Shown here piece by piece: positions 8,368-16,749 of a DNA stretch of 64,000 nucleotides. Position 1 is the first letter of the stretch. Each line of letters begins with the position of its first letter. The position numbers were made by a program, and so were the translations under genes. Source of the DNA: Chloroflexota bacterium (GTDB lineage: Bacteria > Chloroflexota > Anaerolineae > Anaerolineales > Villigracilaceae); NCBI GenBank assembly GCA_021414245.1, contig JAIOOU010000010.1, positions 1 to 64,000 of the forward strand, written 5' to 3'. The notes under the pieces are model-generated. The model saw only the letters and a list, made by a program, of their open reading frames with translations, ran no database searches and was not told the origin of the DNA.

Positions 8368-10494
8368 ATGACACACGCCGAACAAATCGCATCCCAACTC
8401 AATGTCAAGCCGTCACAAGTGACGGCGGTTATCAATCTATTGGATGAAGGCAACACGGTTCCCTTCATCGCCCGCTATCGCAAGGAAATGACAGGCTCTC
8501 TGGATGATGAGCAAATTCGCATCATTGCCGATGAGCTCGTCCGCCTGCGCGGACTCGACGAACGCCGCGTTTCCATCCTTGCCTCCATTGAAGAACAAGG
8601 CAAACTCACCGACGAATTACGCGAGAGCATCAATGCCGCCGTCACCATGACAGCGCTTGAAGACTTGTACGCCCCCTACAAAAAGAAACGCCGCACGCGC
8701 GCCATGGCGGCCCGTGAAAAGGGATTGGAACCACTGGCTGAGTTAATTCTCAAGCAATCCAACAGCGGTTCTCCTGAACAACTTGCAAAGAAATTCCTCA
8801 ACGAGCAAGTGGCAGACATCGAAGAAGCTTTACAAGGCGCACGCGATATCGTCGCTGAAATGATCAGCGAAAATGCAAATGTCCGTGCGGCCACCCGTGA
8901 GAAGGCACTCAAGTTTTCCACGATCCGCTCCGAAAAGATCGCGGACGCCGCCGATGAAAAACGCGTGTATGAAAGTTATTATGATTTCTCCATTCGCACA
9001 GACCGCCTCCTGCCGCACCAGATCCTGGCGCTCACTCGCGGCGAAAAGGAAGGCGTGCTGCGTGTGCATGTGGATGTTCCCGAACGCGATTGGCTTGACG
9101 CAGTGCAATCCGAATTCGAGCAGGATATCATCAGCCCTTTCGCGGATCAACTCGCGCTTGCCATTCAAGACTCTGCTGAAAGACTGCTGCTGCCTGCCAT
9201 CGAACGCGATGTCCGCCGCGAGAAAGGTGAGACCGCCGACAATCATGCCATTCAAGTCTTCGCCACCAACCTGCGCGCCCTGCTTGGACAGGCTCCGCTT
9301 GCGGATCAAGTTGTGCTTGGCATCGACCCCGGCTTCCGTACCGGCTGCAAAGTCGCTGTCGTGGACGCCACTGGCAAACTGCTCGACACCGGCACGATCT
9401 ATCCGCACGAGCCGAAGAACGACTGGAAGGGTTCGATCAACACCCTGCAGGACATGATCAATCGCCATCACGTCACACTCATCACCATTGGCAACGGCAC
9501 CGCTTCACGCGAAACCGAAAAGCTTGCTGCTGAACTGACCAGCCATGCGCCCAAGACAAAATATCTCATCGTCAATGAAGCGGGCGCATCGGTCTACTCC
9601 GCATCTTCCCTTGCCCGTCAGGAATTCCCCGATCTCGATGTCACCATTCGCGGCGCAGTGTCCATTGCCCGCCGCGCACAAGACCCGCTCGCTGAACTCG
9701 TTAAAATCGATCCCAAATCCATCGGCGTGGGCATGTATCAGCACGATGTCGATCAAACCGCGCTCACGCACGCGCTTGACGGTGTTGTCGAAAGCGTGGT
9801 CAACAGCGTCGGTGTGGATGTCAACACCGCCAGTTCCGCGCTGCTCACGCATGTCGCAGGCATCGGTCCAAAACTTGCCACTAACATCGTCACTCATCGC
9901 GACGCGAACGGCCCCTTCAAAACCCGCGCCGCGCTGCGCAAAGTTGCCGGGCTGGGGCCCAAGGCATACGAACAAGCCGCAGGCTTCATGCGGATTCGAA
10001 ATGGAGCAAACCCGTTGGATGAATCAGCGATCCATCCCGAGTCTTACGAAATCGCGGAATCCATTCTCGCTCGCGCCGCACTGACAACTGATTCGCCAAT
10101 CCATGAGCGGATTATTGCGCTGGAAGCGCTCACTGCGAAAATCTCACTCGAAACATTGGCCGGGGATTTAAACTGCGGCGTGCCCACGCTGAAGGACATC
10201 CTCGAACAACTTGTCCGCCCGGGCCGTGACCCGCGCTCCGACACCCCTGCTCCCATCCTGCGCTCGGATGTGCTCAAAGCCGAAGACCTGCTGACCGGCA
10301 TGCAGCTCAAAGGCACCGTCCGCAACGTGGTGGACTTCGGCGCCTTCGTCGACATCGGCGTCAAGCAGGACGGCCTGTTACATCGCACGCAGATCCCCAA
10401 TGGCACCGTCCTCAAAGTGGGAGACATTATCGACGTGGAGATCCAAAAGATCGAAGCCGAACGCGGGCGCATCGGGTTGGGCTGGGCGAAGTAA
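8368..10494 (+). CDS. tex: Tex-family RNA-binding transcription accessory protein
   Basis: Tex proteins bind nucleic acid through an S1 domain and are associated with transcription elongation and RNA processing. Visible in order are: a helical N-terminal region with the signature LLDEGNTVPFIARYRKEMTGSLDDEQIR; a YqgF/RNase H-like domain (VLGIDPGFRTGCKVAVVDATGKLLDTGTIYPHEP, split here only by description); helix-hairpin-helix segments (LLTHVAGIGPKLATNIV, LRKVAGLGPKAYEQAAGF); and a C-terminal S1 domain (GMQLKGTVRNVVDFGAFVDI). About 708 residues is slightly shorter than E. coli YhgF. The start is uncertain: an ATG at 8350 adds six residues, but it overlaps a TATGAT-like box, so I prefer 8368. Neither has a clear Shine-Dalgarno. 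The APH kinase gene follows after 8 bp. Confidence 0.95.
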   Translation: MTHAEQIASQLNVKPSQVTAVINLLDEGNTVPFIARYRKEMTGSLDDEQIRIIADELVRLRGLDERRVSILASIEEQGKLTDELRESINAAVTMTALEDLYAPYKKKRRTRAMAAREKGLEPLAELILKQSNSGSPEQLAKKFLNEQVADIEEALQGARDIVAEMISENANVRAATREKALKFSTIRSEKIADAADEKRVYESYYDFSIRTDRLLPHQILALTRGEKEGVLRVHVDVPERDWLDAVQSEFEQDIISPFADQLALAIQDSAERLLLPAIERDVRREKGETADNHAIQVFATNLRALLGQAPLADQVVLGIDPGFRTGCKVAVVDATGKLLDTGTIYPHEPKNDWKGSINTLQDMINRHHVTLITIGNGTASRETEKLAAELTSHAPKTKYLIVNEAGASVYSASSLARQEFPDLDVTIRGAVSIARRAQDPLAELVKIDPKSIGVGMYQHDVDQTALTHALDGVVESVVNSVGVDVNTASSALLTHVAGIGPKLATNIVTHRDANGPFKTRAALRKVAGLGPKAYEQAAGFMRIRNGANPLDESAIHPESYEIAESILARAALTTDSPIHERIIALEALTAKISLETLAGDLNCGVPTLKDILEQLVRPGRDPRSDTPAPILRSDVLKAEDLLTGMQLKGTVRNVVDFGAFVDIGVKQDGLLHRTQIPNGTVLKVGDIIDVEIQKIEAERGRIGLGWAK

Positions 10495-10502
10495 CAGGGA
10501 AC

Positions 10503-11399
10503 ATGCACCTGCCGGATTCTTTTACCGCAACGATCAGGAGCGTCTTCAAAAAGGACGGCGAGAAATTTCTCGCTGTCCTTCCTTCTTTAATGGATGAAGT
10601 CTCCCAGCGCTGGGGGCTGTCGGATATTCAACCCGTGCCCAATTTATCCTTTCACTTTGTGGCTTTTGCACGGCAAAACAGCGGGGAGGTCATCCTAAAG
10701 ATGGGAATCCCCAGCCATGAGTTGACCAGTGAAATACTGGCGTTGAAATTATTCAACGGCGATGGCGCGTGTCAATTGCTCGAATCCGATGAGGAGCGCG
10801 GCTTCCTGCTGCTGGAAAGACTCAAACCCGGAAGGATGCTCTCCGAACTGGAGGATGACGATGAACGCACCCGGATCGCAGCCGATGTGATGAGCAGGTT
10901 GTGGCGGGAAGTTCCGCAGGAAAACAACTTTATTAAATTATCCGACTGGTTTGACGGGTTGAAGAGGATCCGTCCGCATTTCAACGGCGGGACGGGGCCA
11001 TTCCCGAAGGAACTGCTGGAACGCGTTGAATCCTTTTTGCCCGATCTGTTCACTGACAAAAATATCAAACTAATCCACGGCGATTTTCATCACTTCAACA
11101 TCCTCTCCTCCGAACGCGGCTGGCTGATCATCGACCCGAAGGGAGTCGTTGGACCTGTTGGATACGAGGTGGGTCCGCTCATGATCAACCCGTGGAACCG
11201 CATTTCGGACGGAAATAGCTTCAAGGTCCGGGCAGAGAGGCGGGTGAGCATTCTCTCTGAAAGATTGGGCTGGGAGCGCGAAAAAATCATTAAGTGGGCA
11301 ACCGCTCATGCCATCCTTTCGGCATGGTGGAGCATTGAGGACGACATGGACGGAGAGTACTCCCTGCAGTGCGCGCAGTTGTTCTCAGGGCTTAAATAA
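10503..11399 (+). CDS. APH-superfamily (streptomycin 6-kinase-like) phosphotransferase
   Basis: The protein (298 residues) shows the aminoglycoside/hydroxyurea phosphotransferase fold. The catalytic loop is HGDFHHFNIL with the conserved His-Gly-Asp and Asn, and the metal-binding Asp lies in IIDPKGVVGPVGYEVGPL, the pattern of the streptomycin 6-kinase/APH_6 family. The N-lobe has FHFVAFARQNSGEVILKMGIP with the ATP-binding Lys. It starts 8 bp after tex and ends at a terminator, so it is probably cotranscribed with tex. Antibiotic resistance is only a family possibility: many chromosomal homologues act on unknown small molecules, and no other resistance gene is nearby. A homoserine-type or fructosamine-type kinase is a less likely alternative. 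Confidence 0.85.
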   Translation: MHLPDSFTATIRSVFKKDGEKFLAVLPSLMDEVSQRWGLSDIQPVPNLSFHFVAFARQNSGEVILKMGIPSHELTSEILALKLFNGDGACQLLESDEERGFLLLERLKPGRMLSELEDDDERTRIAADVMSRLWREVPQENNFIKLSDWFDGLKRIRPHFNGGTGPFPKELLERVESFLPDLFTDKNIKLIHGDFHHFNILSSERGWLIIDPKGVVGPVGYEVGPLMINPWNRISDGNSFKVRAERRVSILSERLGWEREKIIKWATAHAILSAWWSIEDDMDGEYSLQCAQLFSGLK

Positions 11400-11400
11400 T

Positions 11401-11429
11401 ACGACCTCCCAAAAAGGGAGGTCGTGTTT
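11401..11429. terminator. Bidirectional terminator between the APH kinase and the small membrane peptide
   Basis: ACGACCTCCC (11401-11410) and its complement (11416-11425) form a perfect 10-bp stem with a five-A loop. It lies between two convergent genes, 1 nt after one stop and about 12 nt after the other. Confidence 0.75.
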
Positions 11430-11440
11430 CACAAACTACA

Positions 11441-11590
11441 TTACATTCCAAGTACACTAAGAATAGCGTAAGCGAGGGCTAACCAAGGAGCCGCAACACC
11501 AAGGACAGGAACGAAGGTCGCAAGACCAAAGCACACGAAAAACAACCACATACACCAACCGGAAATTGTTTTGGGGAACGATACTTTCAT
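11441..11590 (-). CDS. Small hydrophobic membrane protein, 49 residues
   Basis: I do not recognise this protein. It has a short basic N-terminus (MKVSFPKTISGW) followed by two hydrophobic segments, about residues 12-27 and 31-48, separated by a Pro-Val turn, so it probably forms a membrane hairpin. The ATG at 11590 has GGAGAG 6-7 nt upstream on the minus strand, which supports it as a real gene. The longer open frame back to 11698 has no ribosome binding site and would run into the ABC transporter start. It is divergent from the ABC exporter genes and convergent with the APH kinase gene. It may be a stress or transporter-associated small protein, but that is speculation. Confidence 0.65.
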   Translation of the reverse strand: MKVSFPKTISGWCMWLFFVCFGLATFVPVLGVAAPWLALAYAILSVLGM

Positions 11591-11682
11591 TTTACACTCT
11601 CCATGGTAGTAGATTTTGGCCGGCCTAACGACCTGCCTGAATATGATAACCCCGCACCGATTAATAGGTTGCGAAACCCGGA

Positions 11683-11691
11683 TGGTACAAT
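11683..11691 (+). promoter_or_regulatory. Extended -10 promoter directly before the first ABC exporter gene
   Basis: TGG followed by TACAAT (TGn extended -10) ends 6 nt before the ATG at 11698. The predicted transcript starts at or next to the initiation codon, and there is no Shine-Dalgarno. Confidence 0.5.
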
Positions 11692-11697
11692 TAAGCA

Positions 11698-13461
11698 ATG
11701 TCTTCCCTGAGCATTCCCGCAGAATTCACTTTACACCGTAAAAATTCCTATAACCGGAGTTCAGCCAACCGCTGGGTCATCTCTCACGCGCGCCCTTACG
11801 CCTGGATCATCCTCATGATCATCATCGGGGCGGTCGGCAATGCCGCCCTGGCGGCCTACGTCCCGGTGCTGACCGGCGACGCCTTCAACGCCATGACCAG
11901 GTCCACGCCGGACACCTCGGTGCTCCTGCCCCTGGCCCTGACCATCGGCATCTCCCAGATCATCCGCGGCATCCTGCAGCTTGGACGTAACTTTGGCGCC
12001 GAGCTCATGGCCCAGCGCATGGAACGCGACATCCGAGACGAGCTGTATCTGTCCCTGATCGGCAAGAGCATGACCTTTCACAACCTGCAGCCCGTCGGCG
12101 ATACGATGGCACGCGCCACGAACGATGTTCGCGAGGTGAACTTCATGTTCAACCCCGGCGTGAACCTGGTGGTGGGTTCGTTCATGTTCATTCTGATGCT
12201 GTTCTTTGCCGCGCCGCGTTATCATCCGGCGCTGCTGCTCACCCCCACAATCTTCACCATCATCTATTTTATTGGCCTGGCGCGCTACCTGAAAACACTC
12301 GCGCCCATTACAGACGAGGTACGCGCCACCTTCGGGGATATGAACACCCATCTCTCGGAATCGCTGGATGGCGTCGAGATCATGAAAGGGGCGGCGCAGG
12401 AGGGCGCGGAGGTCGATCGTTTTGTGATCAATGCCCGCCGCGTACGCGACGCTTTTGTGAGACAGGGCGATCTCGAAGGACGCTACATCGCCATGCTCCT
12501 GCTGGGCACCGCCTATGCGGGCGGACTGGTCCATGCGCTTTTGCTCTTCCGCGCGGGCGCCATTGACCTGGGTGCGGTGATCGCATACTTTGGGCTTCTG
12601 CAGCTTTTGGGTTTCCCCACCTTCACAGCCACCTGGGCCTATTCACAGATCTCCTCGGGACTTTCCAGCGCCCGCCGCATTCTGGAACTGATCAACCGCG
12701 AATCCAATCTTGACCAAAACGCATCCGGCCTGACCTCCAGCATGCGCGGCGAGATCGAGTTTCGCAATGTCTCCTTCGCCTATCCGGATACAGAACCCGT
12801 TCTCCAAAATATATCCTTCAAGGTCAAGCCCGGACAGACCGTTGCCATCGTCGGGCAGACCGGCGTGGGCAAGACGTCCCTCGTCAAACTGATCAACCGC
12901 ACCTACGACGTGACTTCAGGCCAGGTCCTGGTCGACGGGGTGGATGTGCGCGAGTGGAACCTGGCCGCCTTGCGCGAGCAGATCTCGATCATCGAACAGG
13001 ACATCTTTTTATTCTCGCGCTCCCTGAGTGACAATATCGCCTTCGGCAAGCCCGGCGCGACCAAAGATGAGATCATCGCCGCATCCATTGCCGCACAGGC
13101 ACACGATTTCATCCTGGATTTCGACCAGACCTACGGCACGATTGCCGGGGAACGCGGTGTGACCCTCTCGGGCGGACAGCGCCAGCGCATTGCCCTCGCG
13201 CGTGCCTTCCTGACCGATCCGCGGGTGCTTGTGCTGGATGACTCCACCTCCGCCATCGACTCGGCCACCGAGGACAAGATCCAGCGCGCCATCTCCAATG
13301 CTGCGCGCGGACGCACCACCTTCATCATCACGCACCGCCTTTCGCAGATCCGCTGGGCGGACCTCATCATCGTCTTCCGCAAGGGACGCATCGCCGCCCT
13401 GGGCAGCCATGATGAATTGATGAAGACCTCCGAAGCATATTCGAGAATCTTCAGAGACTGA
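11698..13461 (+). CDS. ABC exporter half-transporter A (permease-ATPase, degenerate Walker B)
   Basis: The protein (587 residues) has six transmembrane helices in residues of about 30-320 and a C-terminal ATPase domain. The Walker A is GQTGVGKTS, the Q-loop region is IIEQDIFLFSRSLSDNIAFG, the signature is canonical (LSGGQRQRIALARA), and the H-loop is ITHRLSQI. The Walker B reads LVLDDSTSAID, with Asp where the catalytic Glu should be. With the next gene, whose signature is altered but whose Walker B is normal, it forms the expected pair for an asymmetric heterodimeric exporter of the TM287/288 or BmrCD type. Its substrate may be a drug, lipid or peptide and cannot be told from the sequence. 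The mRNA is probably leaderless. Confidence 0.93.
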   Translation: MSSLSIPAEFTLHRKNSYNRSSANRWVISHARPYAWIILMIIIGAVGNAALAAYVPVLTGDAFNAMTRSTPDTSVLLPLALTIGISQIIRGILQLGRNFGAELMAQRMERDIRDELYLSLIGKSMTFHNLQPVGDTMARATNDVREVNFMFNPGVNLVVGSFMFILMLFFAAPRYHPALLLTPTIFTIIYFIGLARYLKTLAPITDEVRATFGDMNTHLSESLDGVEIMKGAAQEGAEVDRFVINARRVRDAFVRQGDLEGRYIAMLLLGTAYAGGLVHALLLFRAGAIDLGAVIAYFGLLQLLGFPTFTATWAYSQISSGLSSARRILELINRESNLDQNASGLTSSMRGEIEFRNVSFAYPDTEPVLQNISFKVKPGQTVAIVGQTGVGKTSLVKLINRTYDVTSGQVLVDGVDVREWNLAALREQISIIEQDIFLFSRSLSDNIAFGKPGATKDEIIAASIAAQAHDFILDFDQTYGTIAGERGVTLSGGQRQRIALARAFLTDPRVLVLDDSTSAIDSATEDKIQRAISNAARGRTTFIITHRLSQIRWADLIIVFRKGRIAALGSHDELMKTSEAYSRIFRD

Positions 13462-13524
13462 TTTTCAACAATTTGTCCAAACGGGCCCTGGCCTGCTGGA
13501 CATGGAAAATAGGAAAGAGAATTT

Positions 13525-15336
13525 ATGGGTTTCTTTGCCGGACTGGACGACGAAAAATACGACCGCCAATATACCGACCGGGTCCTGACCAGCCGTATTG
13601 TCGGCTTCTTCAATACGCAGGTCAATCGGCTTTTGATCTCTTCGGTCATCATCATTATTCTTGCCATTATCGGGGCGGCCCTGCCCGTAATCGTCAGCCG
13701 CATGGTGGATATGCTCAGCGAGCGACCCTCTCTGCAGGCCATCACCCTGGTGGGACTGACCCTGATGGGAGTTGGAGTCGGCTTGTGGGGACTGAACTGG
13801 GCGCGGCGGAGTCTGATCGTGCGCGCAGTCGGGGATGTGGTCCTCGAGCTGCGCAAGCGCGCCTTCCGCGCCGCCGCCGAGCACGACCTCTCCTTTTACG
13901 ATCAATTCTCGTCAGGCAGGATCGTCTCGCGCATCACCTCGGACACGAACGACTTCGGGCAGCTGGTGGTGATCATCACCGATGTGGTTTCGCAAATGAT
14001 CCAGGCCATTATTCTGGGAGTGGTGCTCTTCCGGACTGAATGGCGCCTGTCTCTGCTTCTCCTGTCATTCATGCCGTTCATCTTCGGGGTGGCAGCCGGC
14101 TTTCGCGCGCTGGCGCGCGTGGTCACCAAACGCGGCATGAAAGCCATGGCGGATGTCAACGCGGCCATCAAGGAAACCATCAGCGGCATCTCGATCGCCA
14201 AAAACTTCCGCCAGGAAGACAGCATCTTCAAATCCTTCGACGAGTCGAACCAGCAGTCCTATCAGGTCAACATCCGGCGCGGTTTTGTGCTTTCGCTGGT
14301 CTTCCCCACATTGAATGCCCTCTCGGGAGTTTTTGTCGGCATCCTGATCTATGCGGGCGGCATGAGCGCCGAGCAGGGTCTGGTCAGCATCGGCGCTTGG
14401 TATCTGTTCATCATGAGCCTGGACCAGTTCTTCTTCCCGGTTCTGAACCTGACTTCATTCTGGGCGCAAATCCAGGGAGGTCTCTCAGCCGCAGAAAGAG
14501 TCTTCGCCCTGATCGACGCGGATCCGAATGTCGTTCAGAAGGAAAAGCAGGATGTGCCGCGGCTGAAAGGCGAGATCAAATTTGAAAATTTCGATTTCAG
14601 TTATACGGATAAGGAACCGATCCTGCGCAACTTCAATCTGGTCATCCGACCCGGGGAGACTCTCGCCCTGGTCGGGCACACAGGCGCGGGCAAATCCTCC
14701 ATCGCAAAATTGATCGCGCGTTTTTACGAATTTCAGAACGGAAATCTATGCATAGACGGGCGGGACATCCGCACCTTCGACCTCGGCCAATATCGGCGCC
14801 AGTTGGGGATCGTTTCACAGGTGCCCTTCCTTTTCTCCGGCACGGTGGCGGATAACATCCGCTACGCCGCGCCCGGCGTGCCGGAAGAGGAGATGCTCAA
14901 GCTCGCCAAAAAGATCGGGGACGGGGAATGGCTGGAAACCCTGCCGGACGGCCTGCACACCGAAGTCGGCGAACGCGGAAACCGCCTGTCCATGGGCCAG
15001 CGCCAGTTGGTGGCTTTGATGCGCGTGCTCGTCCAGAATCCCGCCATCTTCATCCTGGATGAGGCCACCGCCAGCATTGATCCCTTCACCGAATGGCAGA
15101 TCCAACAGGCGCTAAATCTCATCTTGAAAAACACGACCAGCATCCTGATCGCACACCGCCTGTCCACGGTCAAAGCCGCGGACCGAATCGTGGTCATGCA
15201 AAAAGGCACGATCATTGAGGAAGGCAGCCACGACGGGCTGTTGACCCGCGGCGGTCACTACGCTGAACTGTACAACACTTATTTCAGACATCAAAGCCTG
15301 TCTTATGTAGAACAAGCCAGAGAGATCATTAAATAA
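13525..15336 (+). CDS. ABC exporter half-transporter B (permease-ATPase, canonical Walker B)
   Basis: This is the second half of the exporter (603 residues). Six transmembrane helices lie in residues of about 35-325. The ATPase domain has Walker A GHTGAGKSS, Q-loop SQVPFLFSGTVADNI, Walker B FILDEATASID with the catalytic Glu, and H-loop IAHRLSTV. The signature is LSMGQRQL, with Met replacing the second residue of the usual LSGGQ. In a heterodimer its Walker A/B would pair with the canonical signature of the first subunit, giving one active site and one degenerate site. It lies 63 bp downstream of the first gene in the same direction and ends at a strong terminator. AGGAAAGAG precedes the ATG. 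Confidence 0.93.
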   Translation: MGFFAGLDDEKYDRQYTDRVLTSRIVGFFNTQVNRLLISSVIIIILAIIGAALPVIVSRMVDMLSERPSLQAITLVGLTLMGVGVGLWGLNWARRSLIVRAVGDVVLELRKRAFRAAAEHDLSFYDQFSSGRIVSRITSDTNDFGQLVVIITDVVSQMIQAIILGVVLFRTEWRLSLLLLSFMPFIFGVAAGFRALARVVTKRGMKAMADVNAAIKETISGISIAKNFRQEDSIFKSFDESNQQSYQVNIRRGFVLSLVFPTLNALSGVFVGILIYAGGMSAEQGLVSIGAWYLFIMSLDQFFFPVLNLTSFWAQIQGGLSAAERVFALIDADPNVVQKEKQDVPRLKGEIKFENFDFSYTDKEPILRNFNLVIRPGETLALVGHTGAGKSSIAKLIARFYEFQNGNLCIDGRDIRTFDLGQYRRQLGIVSQVPFLFSGTVADNIRYAAPGVPEEEMLKLAKKIGDGEWLETLPDGLHTEVGERGNRLSMGQRQLVALMRVLVQNPAIFILDEATASIDPFTEWQIQQALNLILKNTTSILIAHRLSTVKAADRIVVMQKGTIIEEGSHDGLLTRGGHYAELYNTYFRHQSLSYVEQAREIIK

Positions 15337-15377
15337 AAAATTGGGTCATCAGACAAATGCTGATGACCCAATTTTTT
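15335..15377. terminator. Bidirectional terminator between the ABC exporter and trkA-like genes
   Basis: AAAAATTGGGTCATCAG (up to 15352) pairs with CTGATGACCCAATTTTT (15360-15376) around a 7-nt loop. With A-runs on one side and T-runs on the other, it works for both convergent genes. It overlaps the end of both reading frames. Confidence 0.9.
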
Positions 15378-16080
15378 ATTGGGAAATTTTCCTTCCAGCA
15401 TTCTTTTCCGGAACAATGGAAGATGACAGCAGCTCGGCAAGCTTTTGCGCGCCCTCCGGACTGGCCACGGCAATAATCTCGTCGAATTCCTTTAGCGTGC
15501 TGTCGCCGCGCGGCAGGGTCATGACACCATCGCGAATGATGGCGGCGATCACGCAATGCTCGGCCAGGTCCATTTCCTTGAGCTGAACACCAATGGCTTT
15601 TGCGCCCGCAGGCACCTTTTCCTCCACAACCGCATATCTGCCTTTGCGGATCTTGAAGAGGGTCATCATGTCACCAAGGGACATTTCCTCCTGAATTAAA
15701 TGTGCCAGCACATCCGCCTGATTAAGGGAAACATCCACATGAAATTTTTCGTCGAACAGCCAGGCGTTATTCGGGTTGTTCACGCGTGCGATCGTGCGCG
15801 GCACATCGAACATTTTCTTGGCCAGGAAACTGATCGCTAGGTTCATCGAGTCATCGCTTGTGACCGAGGCAACCACATGCGCCTCGCGTATACCGACCGC
15901 CTCCAACACGGCCGGGTCAATCGGATTGCCCTCATAGATCACTTCCGTGGGCAGCTCCTGGTGCAAGAGGGAAAGCAGGTTGCGACGGTTCTCGACCAGC
16001 CGCACCTTGTATTTTTCATTGAGAAGCAAGCTTGCCAGACGCGCCCCGGTGCGTCCACCGCCAGCGATTAAAACATACAT
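15376..16080 (-). CDS. TrkA-type RCK potassium channel/transporter regulator (second of two)
   Basis: The protein (234 residues) has an N-terminal RCK_N Rossmann domain (MYVLIAGGGRTGARLASLLL, GxGxxG-type) with the acidic residue for the NAD ribose in VRLVENRR, and a C-terminal RCK_C domain starting near VVEEKVPAGAKAIGVQLKEM. RCK proteins gate K+ transporters in response to nucleotides; some RCK_C domains bind c-di-AMP in Gram-positives (known for KtrA). The ATG at 16080 follows the preceding gene's stop codon by one base, with GGAGGCC upstream, so the two are translationally coupled. The longer open frame (start 16227) lies inside the preceding gene and is rejected. No TrkH/KtrB pore protein lies next to it; its neighbours are KimA-type transporters. 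Confidence 0.88.
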   Translation of the reverse strand: MYVLIAGGGRTGARLASLLLNEKYKVRLVENRRNLLSLLHQELPTEVIYEGNPIDPAVLEAVGIREAHVVASVTSDDSMNLAISFLAKKMFDVPRTIARVNNPNNAWLFDEKFHVDVSLNQADVLAHLIQEEMSLGDMMTLFKIRKGRYAVVEEKVPAGAKAIGVQLKEMDLAEHCVIAAIIRDGVMTLPRGDSTLKEFDEIIAVASPEGAQKLAELLSSSIVPEKNAGRKISQ

Positions 16081-16081
16081 G

Positions 16082-16744
16082 TTAGGCCTCCACTTTGCCG
16101 GCCAGCAGGGCGGTAAATTCACTGATGCCGTCGTAGGTACTGCTGATGTTGAGCATGTCTCCAGTTTGAAGAACAGTCTCCGGGGCGGGAAGAGCCGAAC
16201 GGCCAGCCCGGGTAAGAGCCACTGCATGGCATAATTTCAGGGGAGCCATTAATTCCCCGAGCGTGCGCCCATTCCATGTTTCCGGGATGCTGATCTCATA
16301 CACTTCCACTTCACCGTTCCCGGCGGAAAAAACAACCCTTTGTGACGGATTGATCAGCAATTCCTCCACCCGTTGGGCCCCCCAAAACGTGGAGCTCACG
16401 GTCTGCAAACCAAAGGATTCGATGACCGAACGCAGGTTTGGGTCATAGTTGCGCGCCACCACCACCGGCACATGATAATACGTGCGTGCGGTATGAGCCA
16501 CGACTGCATTGAGCGTATCCGAGTTGGTTACAGCAGCAAGACCATCCGCCTCTTTAATGCCGGCGCGGTCCAGCACGTTCTCCGCCAACCCTTCCCCTTC
16601 GAGGGTGCGTCCACGAAAATCGGGGTGCAGGCGGTTAAATGATTCCCTGTTGCTGTCCACCACGGTAACGTGATGGCCGCCTTTAAACAAGCGGAAGGCC
16701 AACTCCGCGCCCACGCGGCCGCATCCAACAACAATTAAATTCAT
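16082..16744 (-). CDS. TrkA-type RCK potassium transport regulator (first of two)
   Basis: The protein (220 residues) begins with MNLIVVGCGRVGAELAFRLF, the RCK_N nucleotide-binding loop, followed by VTVVDSNRESF with the ribose-binding Asp. The RCK_C domain covers about residues 135-215 (VEVYEISIPETWNGRTLGEL). It is a paralogue of the downstream RCK protein, and two such proteins in tandem often form hetero-assemblies. Its ribosome binding site AAGGAG overlaps the stop codon of the upstream KimA gene (GAG TAA), which couples their translation and argues for joint function in K+ homeostasis. Confidence 0.88.
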   Translation of the reverse strand: MNLIVVGCGRVGAELAFRLFKGGHHVTVVDSNRESFNRLHPDFRGRTLEGEGLAENVLDRAGIKEADGLAAVTNSDTLNAVVAHTARTYYHVPVVVARNYDPNLRSVIESFGLQTVSSTFWGAQRVEELLINPSQRVVFSAGNGEVEVYEISIPETWNGRTLGELMAPLKLCHAVALTRAGRSALPAPETVLQTGDMLNISSTYDGISEFTALLAGKVEA

Positions 16745-16749
16745 AAGGC

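Noticed and set aside
10503-11399. Acquired antibiotic resistance gene
   Set aside because: The APH-like kinase is in the same direction as tex with matching composition and no mobile element nearby, so it looks like a chromosomal enzyme of unknown substrate.
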